Of a DNA stretch of 64,000 nt, positions 34,527 through 43,358 are shown in pieces (the first letter of the stretch is position 1; the number at the start of each line of letters is the position of its first letter). The translations under genes and the position numbers were made by a program. Under the pieces are notes generated by a model. The model did not search any database and was not told the DNA's origin. It saw nothing but the letters and a program-made list of their open reading frames with translations. The DNA comes from Gallalistipes aquisgranensis (GTDB taxonomy: Bacteria > Bacteroidota > Bacteroidia > Bacteroidales > Rikenellaceae). The stretch covers positions 1,798,001 to 1,862,000 of the forward strand of contig NZ_JADCJY010000001.1 in the NCBI RefSeq assembly GCF_014982715.1, given 5' to 3'.

Positions 34527-35507
34527 ATGAAGCGAGTAAAAATGATGCTGGCGGTTTGTGCCGCCTTGTTTACAATCGGAAGCCTGAGCGCACAGACGGC
34601 GACCGACGTGGGTAAGAAATTCAATGCCGCTGCCGAACTGATCAACGGAAAGAAATTTGCCGAAGCGATTCCCGTCCTGCAGGAGACCATCGACATGGGG
34701 GTCAAGGTGGGTCCGGACGCTCTGGCCACGGTACAGAACGCCCAGAAACTGCTTCCGAAATGTTATTTTTACAAAGCGATGGCCGCAGCCAAAGGCAGCC
34801 AGTTCGAGGCTGCCGTGGCCGATCTGACGAAGGCCTCGGAAATGGGCGAACTGTACGGCGACCTCTCCACGGCCAACAACGCGAAACGGATGATTTCGCA
34901 GGTCTATACGGCGATGGGCGCCAGCGCATTCAACGCCAAAGACTATGCGAAAGCCGCCGAAATCTTCGCCAAAGGCTACGCGGCCAACCCCAACGACACG
35001 AAACTGGGGCTGAACCTGGCCATGAGCTACTGCGAACTGGGGCTGAACGACACGACCTACATGAACAAGGGGCTGGATGTCTACAAGAACATCATCGCAC
35101 TGGAGAGCAAACACAGCAAATACAAAGCGGATGCCGCCACGGCCAAGGAGAAGGTGGTTTACTACCTGATGCTCAACGTTCCCAAGCTGGCCGAAGAGAA
35201 GAAATACGACGAGATCATGAAACTGGCCGACCATATCGTCGCCATCGACTCGACCAATGCCCAGGGCAATCTGCTGCGCCTGCAGACCGCCACCAACATG
35301 AAGGACTGGGACAAGGTGATCGCCTTGGGCGATGCCGCCGCCGAACTGCAGCCCACTCCCGAACTGAAGTCGGACGCCTACTTCCTGCTGGGTGCCGCCT
35401 ACCAGAACAAGGAGAACAAGGCCAAAGCGATCGAAACCTACAAGAAGGTGACGGCCGGAGGCAACGTCGAGACGGCCAAAGCACAGATCACGCTGCTGAG
35501 CAAATAG
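34527..35507 (+). CDS. Exported tetratricopeptide-repeat protein
   Basis: 326 residues with a signal peptide (about 1-23, ending GSLSAQ). The remainder is helical repeats of about 34 residues, with TPR-like pairs such as FNAKDYAKAAEIFAKGYAAN and LLGAAYQNKENKAKAIETYK. Probably periplasmic or membrane-associated, mediating protein contacts; no partner is evident. The ATG at 34527 was preferred over one at 34467, which lies almost on the promoter. A strong terminator follows. Confidence 0.85.
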   Translation: MKRVKMMLAVCAALFTIGSLSAQTATDVGKKFNAAAELINGKKFAEAIPVLQETIDMGVKVGPDALATVQNAQKLLPKCYFYKAMAAAKGSQFEAAVADLTKASEMGELYGDLSTANNAKRMISQVYTAMGASAFNAKDYAKAAEIFAKGYAANPNDTKLGLNLAMSYCELGLNDTTYMNKGLDVYKNIIALESKHSKYKADAATAKEKVVYYLMLNVPKLAEEKKYDEIMKLADHIVAIDSTNAQGNLLRLQTATNMKDWDKVIALGDAAAELQPTPELKSDAYFLLGAAYQNKENKAKAIETYKKVTAGGNVETAKAQITLLSK

Positions 35508-35525
35508 CACGACGAACGACTCGAT

Positions 35526-35559
35526 AAAAACTGCGGCTTCTTTCAGCCGCAGTTTTTTT
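35526..35559 (+). terminator. Intrinsic terminator of the TPR protein gene
   Basis: AAAAACTGCGGCT and AGCCGCAGTTTTTTT form a stem with a short loop and seven T. Confidence 0.9.
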
Positions 35560-35624
35560 ATGCCCGGAGGCGGTTCCTTTCTCCGTCCGGACAAGGTCTT
35601 CCGTCATTTTAACATTCCTTTTAC

Positions 35625-35632
35625 TATCTTTG
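35625..35632 (+). promoter_or_regulatory. -7 box abutting the U32 gene start
   Basis: TATCTTTG, a full -7 match, ends 4 nt before the GTG start at 35637, the same spacing as at the ferredoxin gene. The -33 element is weak. It predicts a leaderless transcript. Confidence 0.5.
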
Positions 35633-35636
35633 CCCC

Positions 35637-37496
35637 GTGAACGAACCGTTACGGGAAATAGAACTGCTGGCTCCGGCACGCGACTACGCCTCCGGACAGG
35701 CCGCCGTGGATTTCGGCGCCGACGCCCTCTACATAGGCGGAGCGCGTTTCGGGGCCCGCCGCGCCGCCGCCAACTCCACGGAGGAGGTGGCCCGGCTGGT
35801 GGAGTATGCCCACGCCTACGGAGTGAGGGTACATGCCACGCTCAACACCCTCGTCTATGCCGACGAACTGGACGAGGCGGCCCGCACGGCCCGGGAGCTG
35901 TGCGGAGCCGGCGTCGATGCCCTGATCGTCCAGGACATGGCTTTCCGCCGCATGGACCTTCCGGTAGAACTCCACGCCTCCACGCAGACCTGCAACACCA
36001 CTCCCGAAGGCGTCCGTTTCCTGGAGGCCTGCGGCTTTTCGCGCGTCATCCTCGAACGGGGCCTCTCGCTGGACGAAATCCGGGCGATCCGCTCCGCCAC
36101 CCGCGTTCCGCTGGAATGCTTCGTCCACGGCGCCATCTGCGTGGGATACAGTGGCCGGTGTTACCTGAGCCGCAGCCAGTCTCCCCGCAGCGGCAACCGG
36201 GGCGAATGCACGCAGGCCTGCCGCCTGCCCTACGACCTGACAGACGCCTCGGGCCGCGTCCTCATCCCGGGCAAACACCTGCTTTCGGTCGGCGATCTGA
36301 ACCTCTCCGACCGTCTCGAAGCGCTGATCGACGCGGGTGTCGACTCCTTCAAGATCGAAGGACGCCTCAAGGACACCGTCTATGTGAAAAACACGGTCGC
36401 CCACTACCGCCGCCGTCTCGACCGGATCATCGCCGACCGGCCCGGTCTCGTCCGCGCCTCGGCAGGGAACAGCATACCCGATTTCGAACCCGATCCCGCA
36501 CGCAGTTTCACGCGGGGATTCACCCGTTACTACTTCGACGCACGGAAACCTTCGCAGGAAGGGAAACTCTACCGGGTAGCCTCGTTCGACACGCCCAAAG
36601 CCACAGGCGCCCCGCTGGGACGGGTGGCGAAAACGGGCAGGGATTTCTTCACGCTCGAGAACAGGGCCGAAACCCTTCCCGGCGACGGCATCTGCTTTCT
36701 CTACCGGGGCGAACTCTCCGGCACGAACGTCAACCGCACGGACGGGGAAAGAATCTACCCGAACCGCATGGAGGGCATCCTGCCCGGCGTCATGCTCTAC
36801 CGCAACTACGACCGCCGTTTCTCATCGGCCGTGGAACGAAGCAGGGTGCGACGCACGATCGACGCATACGCCCGGTTCGAATGGAACGGCCGTACGCTCA
36901 CCCTGCACCTGCGCGACGAAACGGGCGCCGAAGCCGAAGCGACGCTTCCCGGCCCCTTCGACCCGGCACAAAACCCGGAAAAGATGCGGTCGCTCCTGCG
37001 AAGCCAAACCGCCAAAAGCGGCGACACGGTCTTCGCCGTACGGAATGTCGAACTGCCAGACGACATCCCGCCGTTCCTCCCCTCTTCCGCCGTGAACGAA
37101 CTGCGGCGGACGGCCCTCGACCTTCTACTCCGGTCCCGGCTCGACCGGCTTTCCCGCAAGAAACCGAAAAAGGAGGACACTTCGTTCCCCTGCCCCGACA
37201 CCCGGCTGGGCCCCGAGTACAACGTCACGAACCCGCTGGCCGAACGGTTCTACCGCGACCACGGCGCGACACGGATCGAGCCGGGCCTCGACCTGGAGGC
37301 CACCACCTCCGGCAGCCGGGTGATGACCAGCAGCTATTGCATCCGGCGCGAAACGGGGCAGTGCCTGCGCGGAAAAACCGAATGGAAAGAGCCGCTCTAC
37401 CTGCTACGCGGCACCAGACGCTACCGTCTCGAATTCGACTGCGCCCGGTGCCTCATGCATCTCTACGACGAATCTCCCGGCGACAAACGCCCGTAA
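35637..37496 (+). CDS. U32-family protein (RlhA-like RNA hydroxylation factor)
   Basis: 619 residues. The U32 core (about 1-310) starts IELLAPARDYASGQAAVDFG and carries the signature ECFVHGAICVGYSGRCYLS (about 160-178) and a further Cys region RGECTQACRLPYDL. The long C-terminal extension (about 330-619) matches the length of the RlhA type. U32 proteins of this kind act in prephenate-dependent hydroxylation of 23S rRNA or tRNA; older annotations call them collagenase-like peptidases. It starts at a GTG directly after a -7 box. The downstream gene is an rRNA methyltransferase-like protein, which supports an RNA-modification role. Confidence 0.85.
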   Translation: MNEPLREIELLAPARDYASGQAAVDFGADALYIGGARFGARRAAANSTEEVARLVEYAHAYGVRVHATLNTLVYADELDEAARTARELCGAGVDALIVQDMAFRRMDLPVELHASTQTCNTTPEGVRFLEACGFSRVILERGLSLDEIRAIRSATRVPLECFVHGAICVGYSGRCYLSRSQSPRSGNRGECTQACRLPYDLTDASGRVLIPGKHLLSVGDLNLSDRLEALIDAGVDSFKIEGRLKDTVYVKNTVAHYRRRLDRIIADRPGLVRASAGNSIPDFEPDPARSFTRGFTRYYFDARKPSQEGKLYRVASFDTPKATGAPLGRVAKTGRDFFTLENRAETLPGDGICFLYRGELSGTNVNRTDGERIYPNRMEGILPGVMLYRNYDRRFSSAVERSRVRRTIDAYARFEWNGRTLTLHLRDETGAEAEATLPGPFDPAQNPEKMRSLLRSQTAKSGDTVFAVRNVELPDDIPPFLPSSAVNELRRTALDLLLRSRLDRLSRKKPKKEDTSFPCPDTRLGPEYNVTNPLAERFYRDHGATRIEPGLDLEATTSGSRVMTSSYCIRRETGQCLRGKTEWKEPLYLLRGTRRYRLEFDCARCLMHLYDESPGDKRP

Positions 37497-37507
37497 ACCC
37501 CGTTTTC

Positions 37508-38422
37508 ATGAAAGCACCCGACCTGCTCACCCCCACCCTTTGGAAAGACTACGAACTGATCGACAGCGGCCGTTTCGAGAAACTGGAGCGCTTCGGTTCC
37601 CGCACGCTCCGCCGTCCCGAACCCCAGGCCATCTGGGAGAAATCGCTCCCGGAGGAGGAGTGGCGGCGGCTGGCCGACTGCACGTTCCGCCGCGAAGGAC
37701 GCAGCGAGGATCGGGGCGAATGGATCTGTCCGCCGCGCATGTCCGACCGCTGGTCCGTGGAATACCGCTACCGGGAAATGTCGCTGCGCATGCGGCTGGG
37801 CCTCACCTCCTTCAAACACGTGGGCCTCTTTCCGGAGCAAGCCGAAAACTGGAACTTCATCTACGACAGTGTACGGAGAATCGCCGCGGGAACCTCCCGG
37901 AGCGAAACTCCCGGCCGTCCCCGCGTTCTCAACCTTTTCGCCTACACGGGAGGCGCCTCGCTGGCCGCCTGTGCCGCGGGGGCGGAGGTCACCCATGTCG
38001 ATTCAGTGAAACAGGTGGTCAGCTGGTCGCGGGAGAACATGGAGGCCAGCGGGCTCGACGGCATTCGCTGGATCGTGGACGACGCGCTGAAATTCGTGCG
38101 CCGCGAAGTGAAACGGGGCCGCATCTACGAAGGACTGATCCTCGATCCCCCGGCCTACGGACGGGGACCGGAAGGCGAACGGTGGATTCTGGAGGAGCAG
38201 ATCACCGAACTGCTCGGCCTGTGCAGCCGCCTGCTCGCCCCGGGGCCTTCATTCCTCGTACTGAATCTCTATTCGATGGGGCTCTCGGCCCTGCTGGCCA
38301 AAAGCGCCGTCAACCAACTGTTCGGCCCCGCGGCCGACGAACAGTTCGGCGAACTCTACTTCACCGACCGGGCCGGGAAAGCCCTTCCGCTGGGTGTCTA
38401 CTACCGTTTTTTCAGGAACTGA
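37508..38422 (+). CDS. Class I SAM-dependent methyltransferase (RlmI/RlmK-like)
   Basis: 304 residues. SAM motif I is VLNLFAYTGGASLAA (about 140-154), then THVDSVKQVVSWSRENMEAS, and the catalytic-loop stretch LILDPPAYGRGP fits RNA m5C or similar base methyltransferases. The PUA domain found in full RlmI is absent. The start is the ATG at 37508, 11 bp after the U32 stop, so the two are cotranscribed. The exact rRNA position cannot be told from the sequence. Confidence 0.85.
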   Translation: MKAPDLLTPTLWKDYELIDSGRFEKLERFGSRTLRRPEPQAIWEKSLPEEEWRRLADCTFRREGRSEDRGEWICPPRMSDRWSVEYRYREMSLRMRLGLTSFKHVGLFPEQAENWNFIYDSVRRIAAGTSRSETPGRPRVLNLFAYTGGASLAACAAGAEVTHVDSVKQVVSWSRENMEASGLDGIRWIVDDALKFVRREVKRGRIYEGLILDPPAYGRGPEGERWILEEQITELLGLCSRLLAPGPSFLVLNLYSMGLSALLAKSAVNQLFGPAADEQFGELYFTDRAGKALPLGVYYRFFRN

Positions 38423-38452
38423 CGGACCGGGGAGGGAATTTTCCTCCGGCCG

Positions 38453-38977
38453 TCAGTAATACAGCACGACTCCCGCCACACCCGAAGCGACGATCAGCAG
38501 GATCGGATTGACTTTCCGCACCGACAGCACGAAACAGAGCCCGAAAATCACCCAGCTTTTCCAGTCGATGAACGTATCGGGCGTCAGCAGGATCAGGGCC
38601 GCCGCGACGATCATCCCGATCACCATGGGCTGCATGCCAGCCATGGCACCCGTCACGTAACGGTTGTTCCGCAACTTGAGATAGAACCGCGTGACGGCCA
38701 GCATGATGGTCAGCGACGGCAGGCAGACGGCGACCGTGGCCAGCATCGAGCCCCAGATATTCCCGGTCACGGTGTAGCCGATGTAGGTGGCACTGTTGAT
38801 GGCGATCGGCCCGGGCGTCATCTGCGAAATGGCGATGATGTCGGCCAGCTCGGCATTGGTGAGCCATCCGTTCCGCACCACGATCTCGTTCTGGATCAGC
38901 GACAGCATGGCATACCCGCCTCCGAAGCCGAAGAACCCGATCTTCAGATAGACATAGAACAATTGCAGGTAGATCAT
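38453..38977 (-). CDS. Chromate transporter family, half-size subunit B
   Basis: 174 residues, all membrane helices. The CHR-domain signature GFFGFGGGYAMLSLIQNE is followed by ISQMTPGPIAINSATYIGYT. Short single-domain CHR proteins come in adjacent pairs that form one transporter. The 4-bp ATGA overlap (38974-38977) with the next half-size gene indicates translational coupling. The substrate is probably an oxyanion; chromate itself is not proven. Confidence 0.88.
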   Translation of the reverse strand: MIYLQLFYVYLKIGFFGFGGGYAMLSLIQNEIVVRNGWLTNAELADIIAISQMTPGPIAINSATYIGYTVTGNIWGSMLATVAVCLPSLTIMLAVTRFYLKLRNNRYVTGAMAGMQPMVIGMIVAAALILLTPDTFIDWKSWVIFGLCFVLSVRKVNPILLIVASGVAGVVLYY

Positions 38978-39543
38978 CGCTTTTCCCGTTTACAGTGATA
39001 AAAGGTCCATAGTATGCCTCCCGCGGCCCCCAGCACGATACACCAGATCGGCGACATGCCCAACCTCCACACCACGGCGGCGGCAACCAGCGCCAGCAGG
39101 ATGCGCCTGAACCCCATTCCCCGGGTCAGTCCCAGGATCGGAGCCACGATCAGCGCCACCACCGCCGGCCGCATCCCCTTGAAGGCGGCCTCCACCACGC
39201 GGTTGTGCCGTATCTCGGTGAAGAACAAGGCGATCAGCAGAATGATGACGAACGAAGGGATCACCACCCCCAGGATCGAAGCCACCGCCCCGCGGCAACC
39301 GTCCAGCCGGTAACCCACGAAAACCGACGTATTCAGCGAAATAGGTCCCGGAGCCGACTGTGCCAGCGTGAGCAGCTCCAGAAACTGCTGCCGCTCCACC
39401 CATCCCCGGCGGTCGATGATCTCCCGCTCGATGAGCGGAATCATCGCGTAACCTCCCCCGAAGGTGAACACCCCGATCTTGAAAAACGAGGTGAAGAGCC
39501 TCCACCACATCGCACCCCCGTCCTGCATCTTCGTCCGTTCCAT
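38974..39543 (-). CDS. Chromate transporter family, half-size subunit A
   Basis: 189 residues, paralogous to subunit B: GVFTFGGGYAMIPLIEREII, then AQSAPGPISLNTSVFVGYRL. The ATG at 39543 (MERTKMQDGG) lies one base beyond the rsmE stop, an operon arrangement. An alternative start at 39528 loses five residues; the longer frame to 39651 runs into rsmE and is rejected. The order is rsmE, subunit A, subunit B. Confidence 0.88.
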   Translation of the reverse strand: MERTKMQDGGAMWWRLFTSFFKIGVFTFGGGYAMIPLIEREIIDRRGWVERQQFLELLTLAQSAPGPISLNTSVFVGYRLDGCRGAVASILGVVIPSFVIILLIALFFTEIRHNRVVEAAFKGMRPAVVALIVAPILGLTRGMGFRRILLALVAAAVVWRLGMSPIWCIVLGAAGGILWTFYHCKREKR

Positions 39544-39544
39544 C

Positions 39545-40252
39545 CTATTGGTTGATAAAGGCCACGGAGACGACCGCCGCCACGGCCGCCGTCTCCGTAC
39601 GCAGACGGCTCTGCCCGAGCGACAGCTCCCGGAACCCGTTCTCCCGGGCAAACGCCACCTCCTCCGGAGAAAAATCCCCTTCCGGTCCGATCAGAATCAG
39701 CACATTGTCGCCCGGACGGACATATTCGCCCAATAATTTGCGCTCCGGTCCGTTCTTATCGCAGTGGGCGATCAGTTTCACCCCGTCGAACGGCCGGGCG
39801 ACCAGCTTCCGGAACGGGGTCATCCCCTCCAACACGGGATGATAGGCCTTGAGCGACTGTTTCACGGCACTCGTGATCACCTTCTCCTCCCGCTCGTGCT
39901 TGACGACCTTGCGTTCCGAACGGGCGCAGAGCAGGGGCACGATCCGGTCCACTCCGATCTCAGTGGCCTTCTCCAGGAACCACTCGAACCGCTCGACGTT
40001 CTTGGTCGGAGCCACGGCCATCGTAAGGCCCCAGCCCCGCTTCTCGAACTCGGGAAAGGTTTCGACCACCTCCACCGTGCAGCGCCGCGGATCGGCATCG
40101 ACCACCCGGGCCCGGTAGAGGTTGCCCCGGCCGTCGGTCAGGTGCAGCGGATCGCCCGCCCCCAGACGGAGCACCCGCACGCAATGGCGGCTCTCCTCCT
40201 CCCCCAGCACGTAGCGGGGCAGGGTCATGTCGGGCGCATAAAACAGTTGCAT
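39545..40252 (-). CDS. rsmE: 16S rRNA (uracil(1498)-N(3))-methyltransferase
   Basis: 235 residues. N-terminal PUA-like part MQLFYAPDMTLPRYVLGEEE and C-terminal SPOUT trefoil knot with LIGPEGDFSPEEVAFA and SLGQSRLRTETAAVAAV, both RsmE hallmarks. The ATG at 40252 was chosen; upstream in-frame starts to 40405 extend into the divergent peptidase gene and do not match the family. It heads an operon with the two transporter halves. Confidence 0.95.
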   Translation of the reverse strand: MQLFYAPDMTLPRYVLGEEESRHCVRVLRLGAGDPLHLTDGRGNLYRARVVDADPRRCTVEVVETFPEFEKRGWGLTMAVAPTKNVERFEWFLEKATEIGVDRIVPLLCARSERKVVKHEREEKVITSAVKQSLKAYHPVLEGMTPFRKLVARPFDGVKLIAHCDKNGPERKLLGEYVRPGDNVLILIGPEGDFSPEEVAFARENGFRELSLGQSRLRTETAAVAAVVSVAFINQ

Positions 40253-40278
40253 TTTATTTCGAATTAATTTTATCTTTG
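40247..40278 (+). promoter_or_regulatory. Promoter of the first M3 peptidase gene
   Basis: TTG (40247-40249), 21 nt, TATCTTTG (40271-40278). The -33 element overlaps the rsmE start codon. The leader is about 25 nt. Confidence 0.7.
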
Positions 40279-40307
40279 CAAAGAAACAAAAAATTGTCCA
40301 ATTAAGT

Positions 40308-42464
40308 ATGAAAATGACGATGCCGCGTCTCATCGCGCTCTTTCTGATTCTCCCTATGACGACCACGCTTATTTCCTGCAGGAACCACACCCCCGACGGG
40401 CCCAACCCCCTGCTTTCCGAATGGGAAACCCCCTTCGGCGTTCCGCCTTTCGACCGGATCGAGACCCGCCACTACCTGCCGGCTTTCGAAGAGGCCATCG
40501 CCCGGCACACCGCGGAGATCGACTCGATCGCCTCGAACCCCGAGGCTCCCTCGTTCGAAAACACGATCCTGGCCTACGACCGCAGCGGCAGACAGCTCGC
40601 CCGCATCGCAAACGTCTTTTTCATGGTGGCGGCCGCGGACAACAATCCCGAAATGCAGGCCGTACAGGAGAAGGTATCCCCGATGCTTTCCGCCCACTCG
40701 GACGGAATCATGCACGACGAAGCCCTCTTCTCCCGCGTAAAGGCGGTGTACGACGCAGTCTCCTCCGAGCCCGACCCGCTCCGCAAACGGTTGACCGAAA
40801 AGACCTACAAGGAGTTCGTCCGTTCCGGCGCCCTGCTCACCCCCGACAAGAAACAACGTCTCCAGCAGATCAACGGAGAACTATCCCTGTTGCAGGTAAA
40901 ATTCGGCAACAACCTGCTGTCGGAGAACAAGGCATTCACCCTTGCGGTGGACTCGTCGGGCATCGCGGGCCTTCCGACCGACGTAGTGACGGCGGCCGCA
41001 GCGGCGGCGGAAAAGAGCGGGAAACCGGGACAGTGGGTATTCACCCTCGGCAAGCCGAGCCTGATCCCCTTCCTCACCCACGCCGAACGCCGCGACCTGC
41101 GCGAAAAACTCTACAAGGGCTACCTCGACCGCTGCAACTACGGCAACGAAACGGACAACAAACAGGTGGTGAACGACATGGTCCGGCTACGTACCGAACG
41201 GGCCCGTCTGCTGGGCTATTCCTCCCACGCAGCATTCGTGCTCGACGACGAGATGGCCCAGACACCCGAAAACGTCTATTCCCTGCTCGACGACCTCTGG
41301 AAACCGGCCCTGCGCCGCGCGATGGACGAGTTGGCCGACATGAAAAAAATCCGCAAGCAGGAGACCGGCAGCGACGATTTCGCCTCGTGGGACTGGTGGT
41401 ATTACGCTGAAAAGGTACGCAAGGCCGAGTACGACCTCGACGAGGAGGCGCTACGCCCCTATTTTTCACTGGAAAACGTGCGCAACGGCATCTTCATGCT
41501 GAGCAACCGTCTCTACGGCCTCACGTTCCGCCCCGTGACGGCTCCCGTGTACAACAGCGAATGTCACGTCTACGAAGTGCTCGACATGGACAACTCCCAC
41601 CTGGGGGTCCTCTACCTCGACTTCTTCCCCCGCGACGGCAAATCGGTCGGAGCCTGGTGCGGCACGTTCCGCGACCAGTCGTACGACGCCGAAGGCAAAC
41701 GCATCTCGCCCGTGGTGAGCATCGTCTGCAACTTCACGCGCCCCACTTCAGCCAACCGGCCGGACCTGCTCAACCTGGACGAAACGGCAACGTTCTTCCA
41801 TGAATTCGGCCACGCCCTGCACAACTTCTTCCTCGACGTGAAATACGACGGACTGGCCTCGGTGGAACACGATTTCGTGGAACTCCCTTCCCAGATCATG
41901 GAGAACTGGGCCTTCGAACCGGAACTGCTCCGCCGGTACGCCCTGCACCACCAGACGGGCAACCCCATCCCCGACCGTCTGATCGAAAAAATCCAGAACA
42001 GCAAGCTGTTCAACCAGGGATTCGCCACGGTCGAATACCTGGCCGCCTCCTACACCGACATGGACATCCACAACCTCTCCGAATACGCTCCGCTCGACGT
42101 GAACGCCTTCGAGAAAAAGTCCCTGTCCGAAAAACGGGGCCTGATTCCCGAAATCGAACCGCGCTACCGCTATCCCTATTTCAGCCACATCTTCGACGGA
42201 GGATACTCGGCCGGATATTACGGCTACATCTGGTCCGAGGTGCTCGACAAGGATGCCTACCGGGCTTTCGCCGAGACGGGCGACATCTTCAACCGCGACG
42301 TGGCGCTCCGATTCCGCCGCGAGGTACTTTCGAAAGGCGGTACGGCCGACGGCATGACCCTGTACCGGAATTTCCGGGGGCAGGAACCCTCCCGCGAACC
42401 CCTGCTCCGGGCACGGGGACTGATCGGGGAGAGCAGCGAAACCTCCCGTCCCGCCGGAGCATAA
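40308..42464 (+). CDS. M3-family metallopeptidase, lipoprotein (Dcp-like), copy 1
   Basis: 718 residues. A lipoprotein signal with lipobox LISC (Cys24) suggests attachment to the outer membrane or periplasmic face. The zinc site is FFHEFGHALHNFF (HExxH variant HEFGH) near residue 500, with a downstream Glu in the expected helix (VEHDFVELPSQIMENW). The family comprises peptidyl-dipeptidase Dcp and oligopeptidase A; with the lipid anchor it probably trims imported or host peptides. A paralog lies at 53487-55595. Flanked by its own promoter and terminator. Confidence 0.92.
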   Translation: MKMTMPRLIALFLILPMTTTLISCRNHTPDGPNPLLSEWETPFGVPPFDRIETRHYLPAFEEAIARHTAEIDSIASNPEAPSFENTILAYDRSGRQLARIANVFFMVAAADNNPEMQAVQEKVSPMLSAHSDGIMHDEALFSRVKAVYDAVSSEPDPLRKRLTEKTYKEFVRSGALLTPDKKQRLQQINGELSLLQVKFGNNLLSENKAFTLAVDSSGIAGLPTDVVTAAAAAAEKSGKPGQWVFTLGKPSLIPFLTHAERRDLREKLYKGYLDRCNYGNETDNKQVVNDMVRLRTERARLLGYSSHAAFVLDDEMAQTPENVYSLLDDLWKPALRRAMDELADMKKIRKQETGSDDFASWDWWYYAEKVRKAEYDLDEEALRPYFSLENVRNGIFMLSNRLYGLTFRPVTAPVYNSECHVYEVLDMDNSHLGVLYLDFFPRDGKSVGAWCGTFRDQSYDAEGKRISPVVSIVCNFTRPTSANRPDLLNLDETATFFHEFGHALHNFFLDVKYDGLASVEHDFVELPSQIMENWAFEPELLRRYALHHQTGNPIPDRLIEKIQNSKLFNQGFATVEYLAASYTDMDIHNLSEYAPLDVNAFEKKSLSEKRGLIPEIEPRYRYPYFSHIFDGGYSAGYYGYIWSEVLDKDAYRAFAETGDIFNRDVALRFRREVLSKGGTADGMTLYRNFRGQEPSREPLLRARGLIGESSETSRPAGA

Positions 42465-42481
42465 CGGCTTACGACATTCCA

Positions 42482-42520
42482 AAGCGGGGCAGTCTTCCTT
42501 GTCGGAAGACTGCCCCGCTT
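42482..42520. terminator. Terminator after the first M3 peptidase gene
   Basis: AAGCGGGGCAGTCTTCC and GGAAGACTGCCCCGCTT form a perfect 17-bp stem with a 5-nt loop. T residues are few on the plus strand; the minus strand has TTT, so it may also end the leftward rsmI-like operon. Confidence 0.75.
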
Positions 42521-42637
42521 CTCATATCGGAAAATCCCGACGATCACCCTACTCTCCCCCGACAGACGACGCCGGCGGTTTCAGACATTCCGGACCAAAA
42601 CCCGGTCTTTCTCCGGGAATCGGTCTCCGCCGTCCCG

Positions 42638-43354
42638 TCACTTTCCCAAAATGAAAATCGCCGGACGCTTATTGATCTGCGGACGGGGAGCGGCCTTCCA
42701 CTCCCTCACGGTCGCCGTACGGACATATTCGCCGGGCTCCAGCAGATCGGCGGCCACCGTCAGGCGGGTCTCCGGCTGGCAGACGGCGAACAATTCGTCC
42801 AGCAGCTTCGCATTCCGGTACGGGGCTTCGATAAAGATCTGCGACTGTCCCTCGGCAAGTGCCCTCCGTTCGTAATGACGGATCGCCCGCGCCCGTTCGG
42901 GCGGTTTGACGGGCAGGTACCCGTTGAAGGCGAACGACTGCCCGTTCAGCCCCGAAGCCATGAGTGCCAGCAGGATCGACGAAGGACCCACCAGCGGCAC
43001 CACACGGATACCGTGCCGGTGACACAAAGCCGCCAGATCGGCTCCAGGATCGGCTACGCCCGGCACACCTGCTTCGGAAATCATTCCCCCGTCGCGCCCC
43101 TCCAACAAGGGTTCCAGCAATCCTTCCACCTCCTGCGGAGGCGTATGTTCGTTCAGTTCGGCCATCTCCAGCTCCGCGATCGGCTTTCCGATCCCGGCCC
43201 GGCTCAGAAACCGCCGCGCCGTCCGCGCGTTCTCCACCACGAAATAATCCAGCGAGCGGATCACCTCGCGGTTATGCAGCGGCAGCACGTCGTACGGATC
43301 GCCGCCCTCCCCGATCGGACAGGGAATCATATAGAGGGTTCCTTTCCCGTCCAT
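42638..43354 (-). CDS. Tetrapyrrole-methylase-fold SAM methyltransferase (RsmI-like)
   Basis: 238 residues. The family motif SEAGVPGVADPGADLAALCH (about 93-112) and GLNGQSFAFNGYLP match the RsmI group, which 2'-O-methylates C1402 of 16S rRNA. The N-terminus (GTLYMIPCPIGEGGDPYDVL) is atypical for true RsmI, so this may be the second, divergent member found in Bacteroidetes. The ATG at 43354 lies 4 bp after the murF-alr stop, so it is the last gene of that operon. Confidence 0.82.
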   Translation of the reverse strand: MDGKGTLYMIPCPIGEGGDPYDVLPLHNREVIRSLDYFVVENARTARRFLSRAGIGKPIAELEMAELNEHTPPQEVEGLLEPLLEGRDGGMISEAGVPGVADPGADLAALCHRHGIRVVPLVGPSSILLALMASGLNGQSFAFNGYLPVKPPERARAIRHYERRALAEGQSQIFIEAPYRNAKLLDELFAVCQPETRLTVAADLLEPGEYVRTATVREWKAAPRPQINKRPAIFILGK

Positions 43355-43358
43355 CGCA

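Noticed and set aside
35630-38422. A 930-codon open frame on the plus strand that spans the U32 gene and the methyltransferase gene
   Set aside because: Only its last 304 codons (from 37508) look like a real protein, the methyltransferase. The earlier part is Arg/Pro/His-rich shadow translation of the U32 gene in another frame, a common result of high GC.
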